NCBI RefSeq assembly: GCF_000244875.1
Contig: NC_016791.1
Coordinates: forward strand, 2,423,001 to 2,487,000
Direction: 5' to 3'
Origin: Clostridium sp. BNL1100
Lineage (GTDB): Bacteria > Bacillota > Clostridia > Acetivibrionales > DSM-1351
DNA: 64,000 nt
Made by a program: the position numbers and the translations under genes. Below the pieces are notes generated by a model. The model was not told the origin of the DNA. It was given only the letters and a program-made list of their open reading frames with translations, and searched no databases. Positions 56,758 to 64,000 of this stretch are shown here, piece by piece; within the stretch, counting starts at the first letter, position 1, and each line of letters begins with the position of its first letter.

Positions 56758-57807
56758 TTAAAAAAATAGTTTGGCATATTTTAAAATTCCCTGGTTCCAA
56801 ACAACATTATTGCTTGCCCCCGGTTTGTTTCCTATCTTATTCTTGTTTTCAAGATACCACCGGTAATTTCTTACCAAAGAATCCTTGTTTGAATGCTTTG
56901 GCTTATAACCAAGCTTCCTTTCTGCCTTTTCAATAGAAACGTAGTAGTTTCTGTTGAGCTTGAGATAAAGCCTTTTGTAAAAAGGAGAAAGCTTTAATTT
57001 CTCAAGGATATTCAGAATAAAAAACATCGGTTTTGCGGGAAAACATATTATCTTTTTATTAAAACCTGCCGCATCAAGTACCGCCTGGTAATCGTCCTTT
57101 ATACTCGAAAATTCCTTAGCTCCGATGTTGAAAAGGTCATTTGCATTGTCAGCATTTACCGATATGGCCAAATAAATTGCCTGACATAAGTCCTCTACAT
57201 CCAGTAATTGGTACTTGTTTTTACCCGGCCCCAGCATGGGGAAGTTCCTTCCTTCACTTGCCCATTCATAAAGTATCCCGAAGGTTCCCAGTCTTTCAGG
57301 CCCTAAAAAAGATCTCGGACGAAGTACGCTGACACAGTGACCTTTAGATCTCCACTGGTCACAAAGTCTTTCTGTCTCTATCTTGCTCCTGTTGTATGGG
57401 TCATAGGGCTTAACTTCGTCTGTTTCATATATTGGAGCCTTTTCAGGCACTCCATATACGGAGGTGGATGATATGTAAACAAACCTTTCGACCTTTCCTA
57501 CAGTAAATGCACATTCCAATAAATTGGCTGTACCGTTTATAATTATGTCGTATATCTGAGATTCCTCATAAGAAGGAGATGCTCCGGCACAATGAACTAC
57601 AATATCAATATCACCTATAACCTTTTCTATATCTTCTCTTTTTCTTATATCACCCTTATATGCCAGAAAGTTTGAAAATTCGGAGTTATTCTGATTTATA
57701 TCAAAAAGAACAAGTTCGTAGTTTTCACTTTCGTTTTTATGTAAATACTTAACAAGATTTCTGCCCAAAACTCCGTTATTTCCGGTTATAAGAACTTTCT
57801 TTTTCAT
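56758..57807 (-). CDS. NAD-dependent sugar epimerase/dehydratase
   Basis: 349 residues of an extended SDR. The NAD loop is VLITGNNGVLGRNLVKYLH, YNRSKIET the catalytic YxxxK with SSTSVYG the Ser motif, and C-terminal YKRLYLKLNRNYYVSIEKAERKLGYKPK. ATG at 57807 follows GAGGGG; it lies 4 bp beyond the next gene's stop, and the longer frame to 57837 overlaps that gene. It likely interconverts nucleotide sugars for the cluster. Confidence 0.9.
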   Translation of the reverse strand: MKKKVLITGNNGVLGRNLVKYLHKNESENYELVLFDINQNNSEFSNFLAYKGDIRKREDIEKVIGDIDIVVHCAGASPSYEESQIYDIIINGTANLLECAFTVGKVERFVYISSTSVYGVPEKAPIYETDEVKPYDPYNRSKIETERLCDQWRSKGHCVSVLRPRSFLGPERLGTFGILYEWASEGRNFPMLGPGKNKYQLLDVEDLCQAIYLAISVNADNANDLFNIGAKEFSSIKDDYQAVLDAAGFNKKIICFPAKPMFFILNILEKLKLSPFYKRLYLKLNRNYYVSIEKAERKLGYKPKHSNKDSLVRNYRWYLENKNKIGNKPGASNNVVWNQGILKYAKLFF

Positions 57808-57811
57808 TTGT

Positions 57812-58813
57812 TCACCCCTCATAGGAATATTTAGCACGGAATTTACTACTGAATATCATGCTTAAAACACCTCTGACAAATCCCCAAAAGGCAACAGCAG
57901 TGATAAACCAGTGAAATGCTATAAATACCAGAGTAAAAAAGAATCCTTTTTCCTTAAAAACAAACAGATATTGTCCAAAATCTGAGAGTACAAAAGCCAG
58001 AACACAAGCCAAAAATAAAGCTGCAAAATACAGGCTGAGTATTGTCGCCGGAATCGCCAGCGTACTTAAACCCACAGCCAACATTCCAAGCCCTCTCAAA
58101 GGAGTTTCAAAACCTTTTGTAAGTTTTTTCCTGTGTAAATAAAACGGTATTCTTTGCACAGCTCTGATATGTATCTTTCTTGCAAGAGTTTTCAGGCTTT
58201 CTTCATCATCATGGCAGCCTATCACCTTATCGGAAAGTAGTAGACGGTAATTCTGATTTAGTCGGTTACCAAATTCAATCTCTTCCGTATTACTGAGATT
58301 AACATTAAATCCTTTTAGTTCTTGGAATACTGATTTTTTTACAGCTCCTAATGAGAAAAAGCCTGCCGTTACATAACCTACAGAAGTTATTCTCCAATAG
58401 TGGCCCTGAAGGGTCCGATAGTCTTTCGCCAAACCTCCCTTAAACAGTGGATCTTTTGAATAAATTCCGCACACTGAACCAAGTGAAGGATCCTTCTCAA
58501 ATTCTTTTAAGGTGTTTTCAATTGCATCCTTATACAAAGCAACGTCACTATCAAGAAAAAACAAAATATCTCCGGAGGCATATTCAACCCCAAGGTTTCG
58601 TGCCGCTGCCACGCCTCCGTTTTTAGGTGTTTTAAATATTTTGCATGGATACTTTTTAGCTACTTCTATGGAATTATCAGTACTGCCGTCATCTACAAAT
58701 ATAATTTCAAAATTCTTATATGTCTGATTCATCAGTGCTTCAAAACATTTTGGCAGGGTTTTCTCATAATTATAGTTAGGAATAATGACTGAAACTAAAG
58801 GTTTACTATTCAT
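57812..58813 (-). CDS. GT2-family glycosyltransferase 3 with membrane tail
   Basis: 333 residues. LVSVIIPNYNYEKTLPKCFEALMNQTYKNFEIIFVDDGS and DILFFLDSDVALYK give the GT-A site; three to four C-terminal membrane segments (about 230-330) anchor it. The ATG at 58813 follows AAAGGAGAAAAG. Such enzymes elongate lipid-linked sugars at the inner face of the membrane. Confidence 0.88.
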   Translation of the reverse strand: MNSKPLVSVIIPNYNYEKTLPKCFEALMNQTYKNFEIIFVDDGSTDNSIEVAKKYPCKIFKTPKNGGVAAARNLGVEYASGDILFFLDSDVALYKDAIENTLKEFEKDPSLGSVCGIYSKDPLFKGGLAKDYRTLQGHYWRITSVGYVTAGFFSLGAVKKSVFQELKGFNVNLSNTEEIEFGNRLNQNYRLLLSDKVIGCHDDEESLKTLARKIHIRAVQRIPFYLHRKKLTKGFETPLRGLGMLAVGLSTLAIPATILSLYFAALFLACVLAFVLSDFGQYLFVFKEKGFFFTLVFIAFHWFITAVAFWGFVRGVLSMIFSSKFRAKYSYEG

Positions 58814-58837
58814 CTTTTCTCCTTTCACTTCTGAAAA

Positions 58838-60148
58838 TCATTTCAGTATTTTAATTTGACTTTGTTTATTTTTTAGATATTTGAATTTTATTATAATTAA
58901 AAACACTCCCACCAATGTCAGCTGAGTTACAAGTAATGAAATCAACTGACCCGTTATTCCCCATGACCTTGTCAACATAATACTTGCAAATATCAATACC
59001 GGCATAGGTAGACCTAATACACTCATACAAATTAAAGCACCATTTTTACCCTCTACAGTAAAAACGGAATTAAATACGTAATACAAAAAATGAAAACCCA
59101 GACTTACCGAAATAAGCAAAACATATATCCAATTAATGGTGTAATTTTTTCCGTAAAGTAATATCATACAGATACTAAGAGCCATGTTGGCAATTATTGC
59201 AATTGGAAGCATAAGAGGTATAAGAGACTTAATCCTTTTATATATTTTCATGGTATCCATCTGAACAATAGTCGGAAGAAATACTACTGCAAATATCTCA
59301 TGAAACATCAGGTTAAAAAAGTTTTTTACATTAACCTGATAAAGTGAATATATACCTACATCATAAGCTGAACAGAAATGATTAACGATATAAAGGTCGC
59401 TGTTAAACATGATATAGGATAAAACACCACTGACCATATTGATTGCTCCATATTTATACGCCAGTTTTGAGGTTTCCATGGAAAATCTGAACTTCTTGAT
59501 TTTTATGGTTTTTAATGACCATATTATTACAACAACCTGATTTATGATCATACCATACACAAAGTAATAGTAATTTTTAAAAACAAGACTTGAAATCAAT
59601 GTAAATGTAAAAAATATCAAAGAACTTACCATCTTAATAATGCCTAAGGCTAAAAACCGTTTTCTTGACCGTAATATTGCCTCGGTAATCATTGAATAGT
59701 TTATAGTAACCGCCATAATCACAGTCAATAATAATTGTATTGCGGAAAAGTCCAATGCTTTGTTTATTAATGAGTGAAACAGCCAGTATAGGATTATTGA
59801 TATCACTGTTAAAGCTAAACTCCAAATACCGATTGAGCCCAGAAGCCTCTCGCTTTCTTCTTCATTTTTGCAGTCAGGTAAAAATTTTATTATTGAAAGG
59901 TTTATGCCAAAACACATTGGAATATAAAGAAGATAAGCAGTATTTTGAATCAGTGTAATATTTCCTACCGAAACTGCTCCAAGATACCTTGCTGCCAAAA
60001 CTAACCCAATAACACTTAAAATGGCAGATGTAAATCTGAAAATAAAGACAATACCTAAATTCTCAATAAATGCACGTATTTCTCCATTGCGAATTAATTT
60101 GCTGGATTTTTGCTTTAAGTTTTCTATTAACCCTTGTGTAGATGTCAT
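58838..60148 (-). CDS. Wzx-type oligosaccharide flippase
   Basis: 436 residues, about 12-14 membrane segments, polysaccharide biosynthesis/MATE-like family. It begins with a cytosolic amphipathic tail (about 1-30) then FIFRFTSAILSVIGLVLAARYLGAVSVGNITL. Internal KTSKLAYKYGAINMVSGVLSYIMFNSDLYIVNHF-like segment fits Wzx. It would move the lipid-linked glycan across the membrane. Confidence 0.87.
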   Translation of the reverse strand: MTSTQGLIENLKQKSSKLIRNGEIRAFIENLGIVFIFRFTSAILSVIGLVLAARYLGAVSVGNITLIQNTAYLLYIPMCFGINLSIIKFLPDCKNEEESERLLGSIGIWSLALTVISIILYWLFHSLINKALDFSAIQLLLTVIMAVTINYSMITEAILRSRKRFLALGIIKMVSSLIFFTFTLISSLVFKNYYYFVYGMIINQVVVIIWSLKTIKIKKFRFSMETSKLAYKYGAINMVSGVLSYIMFNSDLYIVNHFCSAYDVGIYSLYQVNVKNFFNLMFHEIFAVVFLPTIVQMDTMKIYKRIKSLIPLMLPIAIIANMALSICMILLYGKNYTINWIYVLLISVSLGFHFLYYVFNSVFTVEGKNGALICMSVLGLPMPVLIFASIMLTRSWGITGQLISLLVTQLTLVGVFLIIIKFKYLKNKQSQIKILK

Positions 60149-60182
60149 TGTTTCGTCCTTTTCCTTGAATTATGCTATTGTA

Positions 60183-61106
60183 TTAGAATAAACTGTTTGT
60201 CAGTAGTTTTGCAGAAATATATATAGCTCCCCACACCAGTATAGCCAAAACTATAGGCCTGTCCTTTAGCAATACCATTTCGGGACTTTCACCGAAGCCA
60301 GCTTTATCAGTAAGATATTGATACCTGAAAATTCCATATACTACTATGGGGATTGTAAGAATTGTATATTTCACCTTTACTTCATACAGGGTATGGAAAG
60401 AATAAGATATTACCGCACAGGCTGTCAGCATCGGAATTATTTCGTTAATTAATCCAATGGAATATTCACCAAGATTTTTGCGGTGTTTTTGAGAATCCTC
60501 TTCCAGTGTAAGCAGCTCTTTTTTACGTTTATTCATTCCAAGATATAATGAAAGAAATGCTATACTTAATAAAAACCAGAATGAGTCTTTTCCATTAACT
60601 AATATAATTCCCGATAGTGTCCTAAGAACAAAGCCAAAAGAAATAATTAATAAATCAATAAATACAAAATCTTTTAGTTTCAGAGAATAGGATAAATTCA
60701 TCAAAAAGTATACGCATATAACTATTCCAAAGTATTTGTTGAGGAAAAAGGATAATACTATTGTACCCGGACAAATTACATAAAAAATTGACAGAGCAAA
60801 CTTTACTTTTATTTTGCCTGAAGCCAGAGGTCTAAGTCTTTTTACCGGATGCAGCATATCCTTTTTTAAGTCAATTACGTCATTAATAATATATACTGCA
60901 CTTGAAATCCCGCAAAATAATAGGAATGCAATAATTATTTTAACTACCTGCTGTAACCCAATTAAACCTGATGGAAACAGTACTCCTGAGAAAACGAAAA
61001 TATTTTTTGACCATTGCCTTACACGTATTAATTTAATAAAGCATTTAACAGTATTTGTAAAACTGGTTTTTTCTTCAATTACGTTCAAAGTACTTTCTTG
61101 CTTCAT
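60183..61106 (-). CDS. UbiA-type prenyltransferase (decaprenyl-phosphate phosphoribosyltransferase-like)
   Basis: 307 residues, eight to nine membrane segments. The Asp-rich motif NDVIDLKKDMLHPVKRLRPLASG (NDxxDxxxD) is present; the C-terminal DKAGFGESPEMVLLKDRPIVLAILVWG resembles 5-phosphoribosyl-1-phosphate-transferring UbiA enzymes (DPPR synthase) that make polyprenyl-phosphate-pentose lipids. First gene of the cluster. The ATG at 61106 has GGAAAT upstream; the GTG frame to 61148 adds a poor N-terminus. Confidence 0.85.
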   Translation of the reverse strand: MKQESTLNVIEEKTSFTNTVKCFIKLIRVRQWSKNIFVFSGVLFPSGLIGLQQVVKIIIAFLLFCGISSAVYIINDVIDLKKDMLHPVKRLRPLASGKIKVKFALSIFYVICPGTIVLSFFLNKYFGIVICVYFLMNLSYSLKLKDFVFIDLLIISFGFVLRTLSGIILVNGKDSFWFLLSIAFLSLYLGMNKRKKELLTLEEDSQKHRKNLGEYSIGLINEIIPMLTACAVISYSFHTLYEVKVKYTILTIPIVVYGIFRYQYLTDKAGFGESPEMVLLKDRPIVLAILVWGAIYISAKLLTNSLF

Positions 61107-61182
61107 GTTATTTCCATCTTTCTTTATGAAATATCTGTAAATTTTCACTTTTCTTACAGATTATATCATAATGTGCAATTGC

Positions 61183-61247
61183 TACCACTGTATTATACTC
61201 CAGTAATTTGTAGCTTAATTTATTGACTGGATTATAATACAGTGGTA
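61183..61247. promoter_or_regulatory. 15-bp inverted repeat upstream of the glycan cluster
   Basis: TACCACTGTATTATA (61183-61197) and its exact complement at 61233-61247, 35 bp apart, with weaker pairing continuing inward (CTCCAGTAA / TTGACTGGA). A TATAAT lies in the second copy orientation. It could be a pair of half-sites for a regulator or a stem-loop. Confidence 0.55.
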
Positions 61248-61253
61248 TCTTAT

Positions 61254-62050
61254 CTATAATTCCATGTCATCCAAAGATATAATTCCATATTTAAGAACCT
61301 TCATTATAGCTTGTACACAGCTTTCAACATTTAGCTTCCTGAAAATATTTGTTTTATGATACCTGACAGTTCCAAGACTTATACCCAGTTCCATGGCAGC
61401 GCATTTGTCCGTATAACCCCGGGCAAGTACTTTCAAAATCCTTAGTTGACTATTAGTAAGCTTAACATCACAAAAATCAGTGTTATTTATTTTTCTTTTT
61501 TTGTATTCATTGGAAATTTTATAAGCCAGGAGCCTGACTATAAGAGCTATTTCTTGACTAATGCAATTTTCTCTGGAAAGTATGCTTATACACCCCTGAT
61601 TTTCATTCTTCGTTTTTATTGGAACAGAAAACATATACCAATTTCTAAGAAAATCACAGTAGTTGCTTTCAGGCAGCATATAAGAACTACTGTTAAGTCT
61701 CATTGCTAAATCTATAGAGTTTGTCCCACTTATTAATTCATCAAAATTTGTTCCTGTTTGTATTAGTGATTCCTGTGCATAGGATAGGAGTTTTTTTCTT
61801 CCGAAAAGTTTTAGAGCGACTTTGTTAACATCTGATAATATAAAAAAAGACATTTATCGATATTTTTACTTTCTATATTATCTAATGCTTCTTCAAAAAC
61901 TGATATTAAGATTTTATTTTTATCCAACCTCTTCTTTATTTCTTTTTCTTCAAAATAGCTTAGGGGTACTTCTTTCTGTGGTAAAAGATTATTTTCTATA
62001 CACCTCCTCCATGATAGTAATATTTCATCTTTTTGCTGATAGTTTTCCAT
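61254..62050 (-). pseudogene. GAF/LuxR-type transcriptional regulator split by a frameshift
   Basis: Two overlapping frames read as one protein. The first (62050 to 61811) has SWRRCIENNLLPQKEVP, the start of AcoR-like regulators; the second (ending 61254) has a GAF-like stretch with GTNSIDLAMR and a LuxR helix-turn-helix (LTNSQLRILKVLARGYTDKCAAMELGISLGTVRYHKTNIFRKL). The break is at a seven-A run (61842-61848, TTTTTTT on the coding strand); adding one base restores the frame, giving CLFFILSDVN. The ATG at 62050 follows GGGAGG. Either a real mutation, phase variation or programmed slippage. A regulator of the adjacent glycan cluster is plausible from position only. Confidence 0.65.
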
Positions 62051-62065
62051 TACATAGCCTCCCAA

Positions 62066-62647
62066 GAATAAGTTAATTTTATGTTAAGTCTAAAAAATAA
62101 CATCAGAAGTTTAACATTGTAACCTTATTTCCAAATTATGTAAAATTATTAAAGTGAATTCTCTTATGGAAATTTTAGAATTTTATTCGGTTAGGATGAG
62201 GCTTATTGCCAAGAGCTTATTACATTATCTTCTTGCAAAATACTAGTTTCGGACTTAAGGCTTGAGTTATACGGATTATATCGGAATTTTCGGAATAGTT
62301 GAACTACCTTCTGCAATGAGACATAAATTTACTTGTACATATATTTCCAGTCAATAAATCTCAATTCAAAAATTAAACTTACCTATTTTTTATTAATTAT
62401 TCTAATTCTATACAATATTTACAAATATATCAATGTATTGATTTGGCATCACATTTAAACAAAATAAAAAAGGACAATAGCGGAAGTACTTTAAAAATTA
62501 GCTGTTATGCCCTTTTTATTGTCTTATTAAAATTATAAAAATAGCCGGATATTAAGAAAATGCTTTCATTAATATTCGGCTATGTACATTCATTTGTTAT
62601 TGTTTTAAAAATTTCTTTTAAGGTTACGGTACAGAATCAAATTTTGG
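62066..62647. other. Intergenic stretch without a gene
   Basis: No reading frame of useful length with a ribosome site was seen. Two hairpins are present: AAAAAGG...CCTTTTT near 62467-62517 with a long loop, and a 14-bp stem (62541-62554 with 62570-62583, one G-U pair), consistent with terminators or decayed flanking DNA. Confidence 0.6.
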
Positions 62648-63044
62648 TTATAGCAACAGATTGCTCAAGTTACAAAACTCATAACTATGACTTTGAAGTT
62701 TAGGAATAATAATATACAGAGCTTCAGGTGTAGTATGTGGTAAGCCTTGAACATCATGCATCAGAACAATTGAACCATAATTTAATCCGTTGATAACGTA
62801 ATCCGCTCTTTGCTGAGCAGTTGTTCCGGCTTCCCAGTTGTGAGAAAGAACACCCTGAATGAATGTTAAATCAATGGCACTTGACATTGTACTGCTTGTT
62901 GCGGTTTGGTGCACGGAAAAATTTAGGAGTTGTACCTGAATACTTTTTATTAGCTGCATTTGTGTCATTTATTGACTTTTGTATATCTGCAAATAACATT
63001 ATATTCATGCTTGAATATCCCCATGAATGATTTCCAATCTTATT
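62648..63044 (-). pseudogene. Decayed NodB-type polysaccharide deacetylase
   Basis: Two frames carry pieces of one domain. Frame A (63044 to 62871) reads IGNHSWGYSSMN and GTTPKFFRAPN; frame B (62968 to 62648) reads TSSTMSSAIDLTFIQG, HNWEAGT, and GSIVLMHDVQGLPHTTPEALYIIIPKLQ. A one-base shift at about 62903-62915 separates them, and a stop at 63045-63047 removes the N-terminus. NodB enzymes need His-x3-His in HSWSHP-like motif; here the second His is replaced (HSWGYSS). This looks like a pseudogene of a secreted chitin/xylan-type deacetylase. Confidence 0.75.
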
Positions 63045-63210
63045 TTATTTAGTTTTTTTACTTTTAAAAATATATTTTTTTAGGTTTATTGAGTAACTTT
63101 TTATATATTTGTTTTTATAGGCTTATTTAGTAATAGGATGGCTTTTATGGGTGAGTGTATTATTGTTTCATTTTTTATCCTATCTTGTATGCCATACTCT
63201 CCACCCACAC

Positions 63211-63250
63211 AAAAAACCCCCTTCAACACTTATGTTGAAGGAGGTTTTTT
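63211..63250 (-). terminator. Terminator of the tRNA-Thr locus
   Basis: An 18-bp near-perfect stem (63211-63228 with 63233-63250), loop CTTA, six T on the minus strand, starting one base past the tRNA fragment's CCA. Confidence 0.85.
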
Positions 63251-63251
63251 G

Positions 63252-63297
63252 TGGAGCTGGTAAGCGGAATCGAACCGCTGACCTGCTGATTACGAAT
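63252..63297 (-). tRNA. 3' fragment of tRNA-Thr (anticodon CGU), element attachment site
   Basis: The minus strand carries the anticodon loop TTCGTAA, the 3' anticodon arm, variable loop, T-arm with GGTTCGATTCC and CCA of a tRNA-Thr, but the 5' half is missing; sequence upstream of the loop (towards higher coordinates) does not pair. This is what tyrosine-integrase insertion at the 3' end of a tRNA gene leaves at one boundary. The tRNA's own terminator follows on the left, so the element lies to the right. Confidence 0.8.
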
Positions 63298-63393
63298 CGG
63301 AATTTTTACTTTCTATTGCTTTGTACAAATTCTCAAAAGTATTGATATAAGTCTATTACAGAGTTTTTATTCATTATATCCTTTTATGAATTC

Positions 63394-63433
63394 TGACTAC
63401 TTTTTATAACAATAGTAGTCAAATAGTAGTCAA
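63394..63433. repeat. Short repeats AGTAGTCA / TGACTACT beside the att site
   Basis: Two copies of AATAGTAGTCAA in direct repeat overlapping by one base (63411-63422 and 63422-63433) plus an inverted TGACTACT at 63394-63401. Arm-type integrase or excisionase sites often look like this. Otherwise the 63298-63621 stretch shows no gene. Confidence 0.5.
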
Positions 63434-63621
63434 TTTCTAAAAAACGACTAACCACGATGGATTGAGTGGGATACCTTCTTTGGTAAGTGTATAGTATGAT
63501 ATTTTCCTCCTGGTCGAATCCAGTCTTTCACTCAAACCAAATTTGGGGTCAGTATCAAAGTTACACCATTACCAAGCTTTTCAACTCACCTCGGATTTCT
63601 TACATTATACCTTCTTGTTTC

Positions 63622-63804
63622 TTACTTATTTAATTTATATGACGATCTCTTCTCTATCTCTTGTGACTTTAAATTCTCCATAATAACATTAGCTAGGAAA
63701 TCATATATAGGGTGGTCTTCTGGTATTACAGCTTTACTTATATCTTCTATTACTGTCCCGTCAGCAAGTATATGGACAACATTTATTTTCGTATTCTTTT
63801 TCAT
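63622..63804 (-). CDS. Small hypothetical protein of the integrated element
   Basis: 60 residues, with a weak ribosome site (AGAGAGTG). NVVHILADGTVIEDIS and DHPIYDFLANVIMEN resemble short proteins often found near integrases of Firmicute mobile elements. No family recognised. Confidence 0.5.
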   Translation of the reverse strand: MKKNTKINVVHILADGTVIEDISKAVIPEDHPIYDFLANVIMENLKSQEIEKRSSYKLNK

Positions 63805-63859
63805 ACAATCACTCTCTTTTTTATACTTTTACAGGATTTTCTTTAGCTTTCGGGAACTA

Positions 63860-64000
63860 TTATAACTTTTTTTGGCTTTCTTCAATATTGCCAATATATT
63901 GTTCAAACTGATATGGATTAATATAATAAGTCCATTTTGAAGAAAGTTTTATAGCAGTTCCGAAAGGTAGTCTACCTAACTGCAATCCAACTCTTACAAA
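63860..64000 (-). CDS. Excisionase/HTH-like protein, C-terminal fragment
   Basis: The last 46 residues of a protein extending past the right edge, ending KKL then TAA. The VRVGLQLGRLPFGTAIKL and SSKWTYYINPYQFEQYIG pattern is seen in short helix-turn-helix proteins of phages and integrative elements (excisionase-like). It lies on the minus strand ahead of the small protein, probably in one transcript. Assignment is from memory of the pattern. Confidence 0.55.
   Translation of the reverse strand, partial: FVRVGLQLGRLPFGTAIKLSSKWTYYINPYQFEQYIGNIEESQKKL

Noticed and set aside
63151-63345. A 64-residue plus-strand frame with GAGKRNRTADLLITN
   Set aside because: It is the well-known spurious translation of a tRNA gene's complement (here the tRNA-Thr fragment), with no ribosome site.
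63437-63566. A 40-codon minus-strand frame reading LSERLDSTRRKISYYTLTKEG
   Set aside because: Faint likeness to a winged-helix wing, but no start codon with a ribosome site and an upstream stop; too short to support as a gene.

Overview
The window is low-GC Firmicute DNA, most likely from a mesophilic cellulolytic clostridium of the Ruminiclostridium (Clostridium) cellulolyticum type. The evidence is two secreted proteins with type I dockerin repeats (cellulosome parts), spore germination genes, AddAB, HrcA/CIRCE heat-shock control, RNase J, RemA, single-chain glycyl-tRNA synthetase and strong AGGAGG-type ribosome binding sites. No rRNA, CRISPR array or insertion sequence was seen.

Layout. 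1-3.3 kb: the end of a TmcAL-like gene, convergent with RNase J and a GT4 glycosyltransferase. 3.3-3.9 kb: a consensus promoter plus terminator that looks like a small RNA gene, then tRNA-Gln(CUG). 3.9-12.6 kb: AddA/AddB recombination nuclease, a CPBP membrane protease, a CoA-binding protein. 12.7-17.5 kb: a flavin amine oxidase, thioredoxin reductase, a CBS protein, a TipA-type MerR regulator, a ferritin-like protein. 17.6-22.9 kb: germination receptor genes gerKA-gerKC converging on gerKB plus a 54-residue membrane protein, an L,D-transpeptidase and a gene remnant. 22.9-25.9 kb: panD, panC, panB and a DUF2520 oxidoreductase under one sigma-A promoter. 26-28.2 kb: a DHA2 drug exporter and divergent PadR regulator with two operators. 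28.2-31.7 kb: yicC-remA-gmk-rpoZ-glyS. 31.9-38.9 kb: hrcA-grpE-dnaK-dnaJ-prmA-rsmE-cheY behind a CIRCE promoter. 39-44.2 kb: membrane and nucleotide-metabolism genes. 44.2-47.4 kb: a complete ECF transporter operon with a TrpP-type substrate subunit whose leader carries a TRAP-like repeat. 47.4-50.2 kb: LtaS-like sulfatase and an HD protein. 50.3-52.4 kb: tandem dockerin/chagasin inhibitor genes. 52.5-61.1 kb: an eight-gene surface-glycan cluster (three GT2 enzymes, a membrane EEP phosphatase-fold protein, class III aminotransferase, sugar epimerase, flippase, UbiA-type prenyltransferase). 61.2-63.1 kb: a frameshifted regulator and a decayed deacetylase. 63.2 kb to the end: a 3' tRNA-Thr fragment marking the edge of an integrated element that continues past the window.

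The most unusual points are the TRAP-like leader on the ECF tryptophan operon, the promoter/terminator small RNA unit at 3.4 kb, the secreted cellulosomal protease inhibitors, the split germination locus with an overlooked small membrane protein, the regulator broken at a homopolymer beside the glycan cluster, and the tRNA-Thr attachment site. All functions are inferred from sequence reading alone; no database search was run.
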